Below are positions 35,914 to 44,534 of a DNA stretch of 64,000 nt, in pieces. The first letter of the stretch is position 1. Each line of letters starts with the position of its first letter. The notes beneath the pieces are model-generated. The model was not told the origin of the DNA. It worked only from the letters and a program-made list of their open reading frames with translations, and did no database searches. Position numbers and translations under genes: made by a program. The DNA is taken from assembly GCA_016712345.1 (NCBI GenBank), contig JADJRH010000011.1:5326630-5390629 (forward strand). Direction: 5' to 3'. This DNA is from Polyangiaceae bacterium. GTDB lineage: Bacteria > Myxococcota_A > Polyangia > Polyangiales > Polyangiaceae.

Positions 35914-36249
35914 TCAGCCCCCTGATTGGGTAAGTAGAAAAATTCCGCCCGTCTCCACCGTATAAACCCCTTCCCGTGCCGCGAAAATTTCACTGGCAGA
36001 GGTCACGTAAGGTTCAGAATCGGCGTACCGGCGTGTTTCACGCATTTCGCTCCCGTCCACCTCCACTCGAACAAGTCCCATGTCTGTGGCCGACAATAGC
36101 GACCTGCCCACAGCGCACTTTCCATTCAGACTTCCAAGCCAAGAACCGTCACCCTCCTCCGCGCGGGCAGCTCCGTCCACCTCCCCACTCGGTTTCACCC
36201 GCACAGCTTGATGAACCGTTCGACCACCTGTTCGAACAGCCCAAAACAC
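35914..36249 (-). CDS. C-terminal tail of the TerY-P-type kinase (out of frame with main part)
   Basis: The sequence FWAVRTGGRTVHQAVRVKPSGEVDGAARAEEGDGSWLGSLNGKCA followed by ATDMGLVRVEVDG, YADSEPYVTSASEIFAAREGVYTVETGG has the repeated beta-strand pattern of the preceding propeller. It continues it after a one-base gap. It has no start codon or ribosome binding site of its own. It is best treated as the end of the kinase at 37835. It ends 33 bp before the hydrolase start. Confidence 0.7.
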   Translation of the reverse strand: MFWAVRTGGRTVHQAVRVKPSGEVDGAARAEEGDGSWLGSLNGKCAVGRSLLSATDMGLVRVEVDGSEMRETRRYADSEPYVTSASEIFAAREGVYTVETGGIFLLTQSGG

Positions 36250-37835
36250 CCACGCCGATCATCACCAAAAACCACTCGGTATCCCAAGATCTGACCCGGC
36301 ATTGGGTTGAGCTTCACCGTATCAATCATCCCGGACTCCGCCGGGTTGAAGACGAATGCCACGTTCAACCCGCCGGCTCGATAAAGTCCAAAGCCCAACG
36401 TGTCACCTACCCAGAGCCTCGTTTGACCGGCAAGAACATCCCCAAAGCGAATTTCTTCTCCCTCCAAAAGAGCGCTTTTTCCAGGCACTTTTCCACTCCT
36501 CAACAAAGTTCCACCGTCCACTCGAAATCTAAAATCTCCATTGCATGCGAGCGACGGCTCAGCCCCCGCCGAGTCCACCGAGAGTCGTTCCACATCGCCG
36601 GATCGCCCAATGGCAACCGCATCGGCGCCGTTCACAATCAGCGTTTCGTCACCGCGAATGGCAAAGTGCCAGTCAGGTTTGAGTGTACCTTGCAACACCT
36701 TTCGGCCGTCCTCACGAAGATAAGCCCCGTTTTCATGAATCAGGTAACGCAACACTCCCGCCTGCAAACACGCGATGACCACCCTTCCACCTGTGCCGCG
36801 CACCAACTTTCTTGCAACCGTACCTTTCACACTCTCCACAACTCTTCCCACCGGACTCGACGCTTTCTGACATTGAGGACAAGTGTTTCGCGTATGGGAG
36901 AGTCCACACACCTGACACCTTTTCCAAACCAAATTTTGTAACATCCATCGGGGAAAAGGCCGTCGATCGTCCTCGCGAAAGATTTTGTAAAACGTGTGCA
37001 AAAGGTCATCCGGCAGCACCGTGAGCGGTAACGCCGGTTTTGGGTACACAACGTCTGAATCCATCACAGTGATCCGATGAAGCGGCCGAGCATCCTGAGT
37101 CACCCGAGCGCTCGCGGAACGCGGCTTATAAACACCGCCGTAAGGCCCAACGGCAAGCAGGGTTTGCATTGCCAACACCGCAAATGCATACCAATCAGAA
37201 GACTGCTCGAACGGCTTTACCTGAACCGGACGTGTCCCTTTTGGATCTGCCAAAAGCGGATCCAAAAACCGCTCTGTATAAACCGAACACAAAAATCCCC
37301 CATATTGAAAGCTGTCCGCGTCAATCAGGTACACTTCGGTACCTCGAACCAGCACATTCAGATCGTTGAAATCACCCACCACCACGCCGCGGCTGTGCAG
37401 CCCTTCAACGGTTTCCAAAAGGTCGACAAGCATTGGGCCAACCAGATTTCCATCCACCGCCTTTCGAAAACCAGATTCAGAATACCTGTACAAAACCTCC
37501 GCTTTTTCCACCAGCGGCATGGTGTACCCACAGATCTTGCCACCCGTTTTATCCGTTGCGAGGGCTTTGGGCGCAACCACCCGAATGGGTAGATTTCGCG
37601 GAAAGAGCGGCAACTTTGCCTGATGTTGATCAATGCGTGCCGCCGCCGCCAAAGCCGCCGACGGATCGGCGCTCAGGTCCGGGTGATGAGGCCCTTTAAA
37701 AAGCTTCAGGGCGAGGCCGTTTCCAATGTTAAAAACGTCCGCCTCACCACCCTTCCCAATCGACGCCGACGGGTCAAGTTTCACCTTTCTGCCTTCTACA
37801 TACACGTCCCCCGTCGACGCTCCCCAGAAGGGCAT
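36195..37835 (-). CDS. TerY-P-type protein kinase with zinc ribbon, main part (frame lost near 36250)
   Basis: The N-terminal 300 residues are a divergent kinase. The Gly loop is GKGGEADVF, the Lys is in ALKLFKG, the catalytic loop is VGDFNDLNVLV (GD in place of HRD), and the metal-binding segment is IDADSF (DAD in place of DFG). This is the form seen in TerY-P/YegI kinases. Residues about 305-325 hold a zinc ribbon (CQVCGLSHTRNTCPQCQ), and a beta-propeller-like domain follows. At the run of three G (minus strand, 36249-36251) the frame loses its homology and stops at 36195. The propeller continues in the other frame (35914-36249). One inserted base gives a 640-aa protein. Confidence 0.85.
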   Translation of the reverse strand: MPFWGASTGDVYVEGRKVKLDPSASIGKGGEADVFNIGNGLALKLFKGPHHPDLSADPSAALAAAARIDQHQAKLPLFPRNLPIRVVAPKALATDKTGGKICGYTMPLVEKAEVLYRYSESGFRKAVDGNLVGPMLVDLLETVEGLHSRGVVVGDFNDLNVLVRGTEVYLIDADSFQYGGFLCSVYTERFLDPLLADPKGTRPVQVKPFEQSSDWYAFAVLAMQTLLAVGPYGGVYKPRSASARVTQDARPLHRITVMDSDVVYPKPALPLTVLPDDLLHTFYKIFREDDRRPFPRWMLQNLVWKRCQVCGLSHTRNTCPQCQKASSPVGRVVESVKGTVARKLVRGTGGRVVIACLQAGVLRYLIHENGAYLREDGRKVLQGTLKPDWHFAIRGDETLIVNGADAVAIGRSGDVERLSVDSAGAEPSLACNGDFRFRVDGGTLLRSGKVPGKSALLEGEEIRFGDVLAGQTRLWVGDTLGFGLYRAGGLNVAFVFNPAESGMIDTVKLNPMPGQILGYRVVFGDDRRGCFGLFEQVVERFIKLCG

Positions 37836-37880
37836 AACTCACCTACCCATTTCCACTTACAATGTTCCAACCCAAACAAT

Positions 37881-38705
37881 TCAGGGCCGGACTTGGCGTC
37901 GCCGCATCACCCAAAGAGTGGTGTCGTCTTCCAAAAGACCACCTTCCCTCTCCAAAACCCGCGTTTCCCAGTTGGGTTTTGTGGTGACCCGATTCATTCG
38001 CGCGAGCTTTCGACGAAGGGCATCGGGGTGCGAAAAATACCTGTCGTTTTGCCAGACGTCTGACAATGGACCTACCATTTCACGCGTACCCGGCAAAAGC
38101 CGACTTCGCAGATCTTCCCAGTCTGCGGCGCCGTCGGTTGCAATGAGCACCGATTCAACCTTTTGTGCCGGCAGCACATCTTGCACGATCAATTTGCCCC
38201 AAAGTGGACGGTCAGATCGAAGCAGGGCGTGCCCAAGGTAAGGTGGTGCGTTCCCAGGAAAAGGCCCAATCACATTCACCTTCCCATTCACCGCCCACAC
38301 GCCGTCCCCCAGCGAAAAAACCGCCACCTGCCTGTTTGTGGCCACAACACCAAGCACAGTGAACAGAAAAAACCTGTGCACCAGCTCTTCTGTCAAATCT
38401 CCCATCGATCGGGCCGTTTTATCCAGAGTGGATATCACCGCTTTTTCTACCCGATCCCAAAAAGTGGGATTTTCCAAATCCGCGCCTTTGTGGGAGACAA
38501 TTTCATTCGCCATCGTGTGTACACCCAGCCATGCACCCACTTCACTCCTTTCACCGCTGCCACAACCGTCGGCCACAAGTCCCACCACAAAACCGTTTTT
38601 TTCGAGCGTCAAAAACGCATCTTGATTGGGCTTTCCGGCGAGAAAGTGCGCTCGGCCGGACACACTTCCGCCTGCAACCTCAAATCGAGGTTCACCTTCC
38701 AACAT
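37881..38705 (-). CDS. PP2C-family protein phosphatase (TerY-P triad)
   Basis: The 274-aa protein has PP2C metal-site motifs: QDAF (PNQDAFLTLE), VADGCGSG, VFSLGDG, ATDGAADWEDL and the late DDTTL. It is Mn/Mg-dependent and should remove phosphate from Ser/Thr, most plausibly opposing the neighbouring kinase. Its ATG is preceded by GGGAGGA at a good distance. It lies 18 bp after the Nudix gene and 45 bp before the kinase, so co-expression is almost certain. Confidence 0.9.
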   Translation of the reverse strand: MLEGEPRFEVAGGSVSGRAHFLAGKPNQDAFLTLEKNGFVVGLVADGCGSGERSEVGAWLGVHTMANEIVSHKGADLENPTFWDRVEKAVISTLDKTARSMGDLTEELVHRFFLFTVLGVVATNRQVAVFSLGDGVWAVNGKVNVIGPFPGNAPPYLGHALLRSDRPLWGKLIVQDVLPAQKVESVLIATDGAADWEDLRSRLLPGTREMVGPLSDVWQNDRYFSHPDALRRKLARMNRVTTKPNWETRVLEREGGLLEDDTTLWVMRRRQVRP

Positions 38706-38723
38706 GATGTCCTCCCAGTGAGA

Positions 38724-39410
38724 CTACAGTTCGAAGTGGAAACCTTCTTTGGTCAACTCCTGATATCGCTTTTTATCAAATCGATACAGGCGAGCGGCCC
38801 TGTGCGCCACGTCTTGTTCCACCTCGTCAAGCTCTTCCAAAAACCCCATTGCGAGCACTTTTTTGCGGAAATTGCGCTTGTCGAGTTCTTTTTCCAAAAC
38901 CACTTCGTAAAGGTTTTGGAGCATGGACAAAGTAAACTTGGGGGGTAAAAGCTCAAACCCAATGGGTTGATACCTTACCTTTTCACGCAACCGCTCAATT
39001 GCCGTTTCCACAATGTGGTCATGATCAAAAGCGAGCGGCGGCAAGTCAGACAGTGAAAACCAAGCTGCCTCGCGCGCATCGGTCGCCGCTTTCACCCGGT
39101 GGTCCGACAACTTTACAAGCGCATAATAAGCAACGCTCACCACGCGCTCGCGAGGATCGCGGTTTATACCGCTAAAGGTACAAAGCTGCTCCAAGTAGAG
39201 TTTGGTAACGCCCGTTTCTTCAGAAAGCTCCCGGCGCGCCGCCTGCTCGGTGGTTTCATCCATCCGAACAAACCCGCCGGGCAATGCCCACTTGCCTTGA
39301 AACGGTTCGAGATCGCGCTGGATGAGCAGAATCTTCAGATCGTCATCCAATCCGAAAACCGCACAGTCCACTGCCAAAGCCGGCCGCGCATAGGCGTACG
39401 TGAAAGACAT
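38724..39410 (-). CDS. NrtR-like Nudix protein with C-terminal winged-helix region, first gene of the operon
   Basis: Residues 1-140 are a Nudix domain opening PALAVDCAVFGLDDDLKILLIQRDLEPFQGKWALPGGFV, with an intact Nudix box (GGFVRMDETTEQAARRELSEETGV) and RDPRERVVSVAYYALV. These features match the NrtR family, in which a Nudix domain senses ADP-ribose and a winged helix represses NAD-metabolism genes. The C-terminal 80 residues (PPKFTLSMLQNLYEVVLEKELDKRNFRKKVL) fit that winged helix. The complete Nudix box leaves hydrolase activity possible. An inverted repeat overlaps its predicted promoter, as expected for autoregulation. Confidence 0.85.
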   Translation of the reverse strand: MSFTYAYARPALAVDCAVFGLDDDLKILLIQRDLEPFQGKWALPGGFVRMDETTEQAARRELSEETGVTKLYLEQLCTFSGINRDPRERVVSVAYYALVKLSDHRVKAATDAREAAWFSLSDLPPLAFDHDHIVETAIERLREKVRYQPIGFELLPPKFTLSMLQNLYEVVLEKELDKRNFRKKVLAMGFLEELDEVEQDVAHRAARLYRFDKKRYQELTKEGFHFEL

Positions 39411-39431
39411 TGGGCGCTCCGTGTAATTGCA

Positions 39432-39466
39432 ACACTATCCTTAGTGTGCTTTTTACACAATGTCAA
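39432..39466 (-). promoter_or_regulatory. Predicted promoter with overlapping palindromic operator for the Nudix/TerY-P operon
   Basis: On the minus strand TTGACA (39461-39466) is followed after 17 bp by a weak -10 (TAAGGA, 39438-39443). A perfect inverted repeat ACACTA-TCCT-TAGTGT (39432-39447) covers the -10, and a second looser repeat GTGT-N7-ACAC lies beside it. The site is 22 bp upstream of the Nudix ATG. Repression by the operon's own NrtR-like product is the obvious hypothesis. Confidence 0.6.
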
Positions 39467-39483
39467 CCGCCCGCTCAAAAAAA

Positions 39484-41778
39484 CTAAAATTCAACTTTGG
39501 CGCCGCCTTGCACAGAGAGCGGAGCGCCGGGGCGCGCGCCGAACGGACGACGCGAGACGATGTACGCCTGGTTTGCGAGGTTGCGACCGTTGAGATAGAG
39601 CGTGAGCCAGGACCAGGGCCTAAAGCTCGCCGACGCGTCGAGCACGTATTGCGCATCGGTTGTGTCTTCCGGCTCAAACTCACCCTGCTCCGCTTCTTCC
39701 CGCATGGGGCTCACATAGGTAAACCCGGCGTTCAGAGCCCATTTTGCGACTTCAACACCGGCCGAAATTGAAAGCTGATGCTCCGGCACATACGGGATGA
39801 AGTCGTTTTCTTCAACGTTGCCGAAGATCGGATCTGACGATTGAAACGCGGTTAAAAAACGCGCATCGGTATATGTGTACGCAAGCCTGCCTGGAAGAGT
39901 AATGTCTTTTCGAATCTTCCATTCGCTCTCGGCGTACACTTCAAGCCCGTACACTCGCGCGTTTCCACCGTCAAACTGCTGGTCGACGTTTTCTTGAACG
40001 CACCCTGTTGAAACGGTGCACACGTTGGAAAGGTTGGTATAGTCGTTGTAAAACCCGATCACTTCCACCCTGAATTTTTTGGGTGAGTAACGAATGCCGG
40101 CTTCGTAGTTAATGCTTTTTTCAGGGCGTACAACGTTGCTTTGCCCGGGCGGAATGGGAGAAAACCCCTGGTATGCTCCGGCAAACACGCCAAGGTCAAA
40201 CGGCAGGGCCAAAAACACGCCGCCGCCCGGCAATAGTACCTGTTGAATCATCCCTTCAGAACGCCCTGCAAGTTCGTCGTGCAATACTCCATGAATTGAC
40301 TCCACTCGAACGCCGGCTGTTACGGTGAGCCGGCCCCAGGTCGCAGCATCGATAATGTGTGCCGCCAGCGCGGTGGTTTCACCCAGGTTGTCCGCCGTCA
40401 TTTCCGTGGGTGAACCGTTTTGAACAAGGCCCCCATTTTCAAGCTGGTATTCATCCTGCGTGTGTACACGTTTGATACTGTCGTAGTGAACGCGCGCCCC
40501 CAGCTCAATCCGGTGCGAAATCGGCCCGGTTTTAGGCTTCCACTTGAGCGTTGTTTGAATGCCCTGAGACACATACGTGCGGTCGTTGGGCCCAATCAGG
40601 ATCATTTCATCGTTGGTGCTCGCCGGCACCTGACCTGTCAATACGCTGTAGTAGAGGGCATTTTTCGGCGTGGTCGGATTATGCAATACGTCGGAGAGGC
40701 TCGCCCCCCGCATCCCGTTCACTTTGTTCCACCGCCGATGCAGGTCATGGCGGTAAGCCGTTGTTTCAAGTGTCAGGTCACTTCCGTTCGTTACCCTGTG
40801 GGTCAGGGCAAACTGCATGCGATTCCACTCCATGCGGTCGAGGGCACTCGCGGCATACCGACGGTAGGGTGTCTTTCGAAAGTCCGCATCTGTCAAGCCG
40901 AGGTACGTTTCGTTCGACACCTCGCCTGAATAGCCGGCTTTCAATTCAATATCGTGGAACAATGTGTCCAACGTTCCAAGCGACCAGCGGCCTTTTGCCA
41001 TCATTTCGTAGCGAGAAAAGCCTGTGTCACCCCCACCGTCGAGTTCTTTAAAACCGGTGGTCCCTATGTGTACACCTTCTACCAACACACCCCGCGTTTC
41101 GTCACCGAAACTCTGACGCACGTGTACCTTTCGATAAAGGTAATTTCCAAGCGCGACATCCACCATTGTTTTGGGACCGGTGGGCACAGGCGCTGTTGTC
41201 ATATCCACGGCGCCGGCCACCGTGTGCGGGCCATACACAATGGTGGATGGCCCTTTTACAACGCGCACCGCCGTCATGCGCGTGATGAGTGGAAAGTAAT
41301 AGGCAGCCGGGGCGGAGTAAGGGGCGGGGCCGAGAAGCACCCCATCTTCCATCAGGGTAATTTTTTTAGACCTGTCAGATAGGGCGCCGCGCATGCCGAT
41401 ATTGGGGCGCAGACCGTAGCCGTCTTCCCCTCGAACGTACACACCGGGAACGCCCAAAAGCACCTGATGCGGGTCGTCATACTCAAATCGTTCAAGCTGT
41501 TTTGCTCGAACAATGTGGGCAGAACCGCTCGTTTCTTTCACGCGCGTTCCCGCAACACTCACGTCGATTGGAGAGGGTGGCTCTTTGGGCGGCTCCGTCG
41601 TTTGACCATTCGTTCCATTCAACTCTTCACCCGGCGCCGGCGTGGCTTGACCCGTGTTGACCCCTTCTTGTCCGGGTGGAGGCGTTTTATCAGCCGGCGC
41701 CTGCGCGCTCGCTATACCGGCAACTCCGCACAGCGCAAAAAAGGTGAGCGCGCCGACTCCAACAATTCTGAATTTCAT
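39484..41778 (-). CDS. FecA-like TonB-dependent outer-membrane receptor
   Basis: The 764-aa protein has a Sec signal (VGALTFFALCGVAGIASAQA), a Pro-rich linker and a plug domain. The plug motif YGLRPNIGMRGALSDRSKKITLMEDGVLLGPAPYSAPAAYYFP closely resembles ferric-citrate-type receptors. A 22-strand barrel region follows, ending in the hydrophobic C-terminal KVEF. It should import an iron chelate across the outer membrane using TonB energy. Its ATG overlaps the carboxylase-like gene's stop (ATGA), making it the last gene of the iron operon. No TonB/ExbBD genes lie in the window. Confidence 0.92.
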   Translation of the reverse strand: MKFRIVGVGALTFFALCGVAGIASAQAPADKTPPPGQEGVNTGQATPAPGEELNGTNGQTTEPPKEPPSPIDVSVAGTRVKETSGSAHIVRAKQLERFEYDDPHQVLLGVPGVYVRGEDGYGLRPNIGMRGALSDRSKKITLMEDGVLLGPAPYSAPAAYYFPLITRMTAVRVVKGPSTIVYGPHTVAGAVDMTTAPVPTGPKTMVDVALGNYLYRKVHVRQSFGDETRGVLVEGVHIGTTGFKELDGGGDTGFSRYEMMAKGRWSLGTLDTLFHDIELKAGYSGEVSNETYLGLTDADFRKTPYRRYAASALDRMEWNRMQFALTHRVTNGSDLTLETTAYRHDLHRRWNKVNGMRGASLSDVLHNPTTPKNALYYSVLTGQVPASTNDEMILIGPNDRTYVSQGIQTTLKWKPKTGPISHRIELGARVHYDSIKRVHTQDEYQLENGGLVQNGSPTEMTADNLGETTALAAHIIDAATWGRLTVTAGVRVESIHGVLHDELAGRSEGMIQQVLLPGGGVFLALPFDLGVFAGAYQGFSPIPPGQSNVVRPEKSINYEAGIRYSPKKFRVEVIGFYNDYTNLSNVCTVSTGCVQENVDQQFDGGNARVYGLEVYAESEWKIRKDITLPGRLAYTYTDARFLTAFQSSDPIFGNVEENDFIPYVPEHQLSISAGVEVAKWALNAGFTYVSPMREEAEQGEFEPEDTTDAQYVLDASASFRPWSWLTLYLNGRNLANQAYIVSRRPFGARPGAPLSVQGGAKVEF

Positions 41779-43190
41779 CGCATTGCCACCGGGGTGAGAT
41801 CGGGCGGGCTTTCAGCCGGCATGGGGTTGATCCAGTTAGCCGGCCACGGTGAATCTTGAATCTGAGTGAGATCCACCGTGGGGTCAATGAGTAGAGCGGC
41901 CCGCCGCCCATTGAGAGATACAAGCACTTCAGCCGTTACTTTTACGGGCGTGCTCAGCTTCAAACGATAGTCTGCCGCGATCTTTTGACCCAATTGGAGT
42001 ATCATGTCAGGTTGAGTGGAAAAATCGCGTTCCTGCCTGGGCGTGAGATATTTGCGGGGTGGAACTTCCACCACTTTTCCGGTTTCAAGATTTTCTACCC
42101 GGTAAGTCACGCTCGCATTTTTCTCACGCAACATCACGCGCCACGACCAGCGCATCCCCTGTTCATGCCACAAGACGTTGCCGCCGTACAGGTGGGTTCG
42201 AAACGGAAAGAGCACCTGAAACGCTGCGTACACACAGAACACGGCAAACGCCGGGGCCAGCCATTGCGGTTTTTTTGAAGGGAGAGGCGCCGGAGCGGTG
42301 GAGCGGTCCGCCTCCGCTGTGTACCCCAAACGAGTCGCAGTCTTCCGCGCGAGATCGCGGGGCCATGAAGGCGGGAAAAAGATCAGCGCCGCAGTGGTCA
42401 TGATCAAAGGGAACATGCCAATGGGAAACAACGCCGACGTGACAAGGTGAAACGCAAAGACAACAGCGTACGCATAGGGTCGCGAGCGACTCCACGACAG
42501 CCAACCCGCAATTGTCAGGTCAAAAAGGCAACCCGCCCAACTCATGATCACGGCCATACCCGGTATGGCAAAGAGCGGACCCAGAATGGGTAGACCGGTG
42601 CGCGCCGCAAGCCACAGTTCAAGCGGATGACCGTGAAGCAGCCAGTCGGCATTCACTTTGGCGAGCCCGGCAAATGTGTACACAACCCCGATTTGAAAGC
42701 GCAATAGGTACACCGCAGCCGCCGGCACGTGGTCACGTTTTACTCGGCGAAAAAGCCGAGCATCCAGCGAATAGGCGGCATTCATGGGCAGAAGCGCCAT
42801 GAGGAGCGAGATCAGCGAAACCAGATAATAGTGGTTTAGATAGTTGGTAACGTCGATGAGCTGAACGTACGAAAATCCGAGAAAGAAGAGCACCGCCGCG
42901 GCCCTGAAAAACAGGCCAAAAGCGACCATGAGGCTCACCACGATAAGCGCGGCAAACAGCGCGATCATCACCGACGGAGGAGCAACCCGAACCCACTCAA
43001 ACCCGTAGTACGAAAAGTAGAACTTGGGTTTGATAAACAGCTCTTGCACCCAACCGTAGTATAAAAAACGTGTGGCACTCACCGCACCGATCAACCCAAA
43101 AGCAAACCGAAATGCGGCAAGGCCCGAAGGGTCAACAGGCTTTGTCAGACGCTCCGAAATGCGCTCCCACAGGGTGAAACGGTTAGTCAT
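41775..43190 (-). CDS. HTTM / vitamin K-dependent gamma-carboxylase-like membrane protein
   Basis: Start at ATG 43190, overlapping the imelysin stop by 8 bp. The 471-aa protein has about ten membrane segments with the HTTM pattern (AAFRFAFGLIGAVSATRFLYYGWV, YLNHYYLVSLISLLMALLPMNAAYSLD, VVYTFAGLAKVNADWLLHGHPLELWL). A periplasmic C-terminal domain contains NVLWHEQGMRWSWRVMLREKNA, as in vitamin K-dependent carboxylase homologues. In animals that enzyme converts Glu to Gla. Bacterial homologues have mostly unknown substrates. Coupling to imelysin and FecA-like genes suggests a role in an envelope iron-uptake or protein-modification step. Confidence 0.85.
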   Translation of the reverse strand: MTNRFTLWERISERLTKPVDPSGLAAFRFAFGLIGAVSATRFLYYGWVQELFIKPKFYFSYYGFEWVRVAPPSVMIALFAALIVVSLMVAFGLFFRAAAVLFFLGFSYVQLIDVTNYLNHYYLVSLISLLMALLPMNAAYSLDARLFRRVKRDHVPAAAVYLLRFQIGVVYTFAGLAKVNADWLLHGHPLELWLAARTGLPILGPLFAIPGMAVIMSWAGCLFDLTIAGWLSWSRSRPYAYAVVFAFHLVTSALFPIGMFPLIMTTAALIFFPPSWPRDLARKTATRLGYTAEADRSTAPAPLPSKKPQWLAPAFAVFCVYAAFQVLFPFRTHLYGGNVLWHEQGMRWSWRVMLREKNASVTYRVENLETGKVVEVPPRKYLTPRQERDFSTQPDMILQLGQKIAADYRLKLSTPVKVTAEVLVSLNGRRAALLIDPTVDLTQIQDSPWPANWINPMPAESPPDLTPVAMR

Positions 43191-44493
43191 TGTCACCCTC
43201 CACTGTCTGCGGCAATTCAAGATCCAACACGGTGACAAATTCGGTTTTCATGGCATCTGTCAGCTTTTTAATCGCCGCGTGCAGCGCCAATACTTTTGCC
43301 TTGTCGAGCAGCATTGACTGAGCCACATCGTCATTTGGAAGCGCGTCGGCCGCGGCAATGGCAAGCTCCAGGTCTTTGCTCATTTGCGCGGCCAAATCAC
43401 CTTTTCCAAGGGCGGCAATCAGGTCGTCGAAACCGAGGTCGTTTGCCTCAGAACATCCTTCGTACACGCGCCGAAAGCCGAGAAGGTTGTTTTTAACGTG
43501 GGTTCTCGAGCGAAACGCGTATTTGGACTCAACCGCTTCAGGACAAGTGGCATCGGCACATTCTACAATACCAAGCGGCTTTCCCAACTTGAGGTCTTTG
43601 GTGTCTGTATCCAGGTAGAAAAGGCCGTCACTCACCAGGTTCATTGCCAGCCTGTCTGTAGAAAAAGCCGACCCGCTTTCCCCGGCGGTAGCCAGTTGAG
43701 CCTGAAAGTTTCCGCCGCTTGTTGACCAAGCATCTGCAACGGCTTTGGTCTGTGTGGCAATATCAACCGCTACGCGCGCGGCGTAGGCACGTTTTCGGGT
43801 GGATAACTCCGTTTCAGAGAGCGCCGCCCACGTTCCAGTTGAATTGATGGAAGTGGCCGAGCTGCACGCGTTGTCGGCGCCGGTATAAAAGAGAAGGTAT
43901 TCTGAAGCCGCGAGCCCCCGCATGTTCACAAGCGCTGTGGAGAAAAAGTCGCCGGCTTCATACCCCTTTGAAACAAGCGTTTGCTCCAACAAACAACGGC
44001 TCACGAGAGGCCATGAATAGATCAGGTCACGTTTGTCTTGACCACCCGGTGACGAGGCCGGCCCCGCCGGCCCAATTCGAATTACTTCGGCCTGTTGCCA
44101 CAAGTCAATTGCGGCACGCCACGCATCGCGTGCCGCGTCGACTTTGGTCGGGTCGGCCGCAGCTTCTGCCCCTGTCTCTTGTAGGGTTTTTGAAGCTGCG
44201 GCAACCTGACTATAAAGTGATGAAGCGCACGTTCCAACCGCGCCGAGAACGGCCGCACGAGTAATGGTAGGTGTGACCGTTTGGGTAGGGGTGCCGGTGC
44301 CCGTCGATTCTTCGGGGCCGGAGCCTGTATAGGAGTAATAAGAGACGCGTTCACAGCCGGGTGTACACAACAGCATCGCCGCTGCACAGGCGACCGACGC
44401 CGCTGTGTACCGAACCATTTTGCACGCCGACTCCACGGTCCAAACCGCGCGATGGCTCCCGCTCATTCGACTCTCAGGCAAAAAACGCTTCAT
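43183..44493 (-). CDS. Imelysin-like (EfeO/M75-related) exported protein
   Basis: ATG at 44493 has GGAG about 10 bp upstream. An ATG at 44418 gives a more standard signal peptide (MVRYTAASVACAAAMLLCTPGC) and is an alternative start. The mature protein is helical, with imelysin-type segments: DAWRAAIDLWQQAEVIRIGPA near the start, NMRGLAASEYLLFYTG and RVYEGC...GFDDLI. The usual imelysin GxHxxE metal motif reads GLAASE here, so the His is missing. Iron-regulated periplasmic or lipid-anchored function is inferred from family and operon. It lies 41 bp after the DUF4856-like gene. Confidence 0.82.
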   Translation of the reverse strand: MKRFLPESRMSGSHRAVWTVESACKMVRYTAASVACAAAMLLCTPGCERVSYYSYTGSGPEESTGTGTPTQTVTPTITRAAVLGAVGTCASSLYSQVAAASKTLQETGAEAAADPTKVDAARDAWRAAIDLWQQAEVIRIGPAGPASSPGGQDKRDLIYSWPLVSRCLLEQTLVSKGYEAGDFFSTALVNMRGLAASEYLLFYTGADNACSSATSINSTGTWAALSETELSTRKRAYAARVAVDIATQTKAVADAWSTSGGNFQAQLATAGESGSAFSTDRLAMNLVSDGLFYLDTDTKDLKLGKPLGIVECADATCPEAVESKYAFRSRTHVKNNLLGFRRVYEGCSEANDLGFDDLIAALGKGDLAAQMSKDLELAIAAADALPNDDVAQSMLLDKAKVLALHAAIKKLTDAMKTEFVTVLDLELPQTVEGDND

Positions 44494-44534
44494 GTCGTTT
44501 GTACTCCGCAGACCCAGGCACACCGCCGTGTCAA

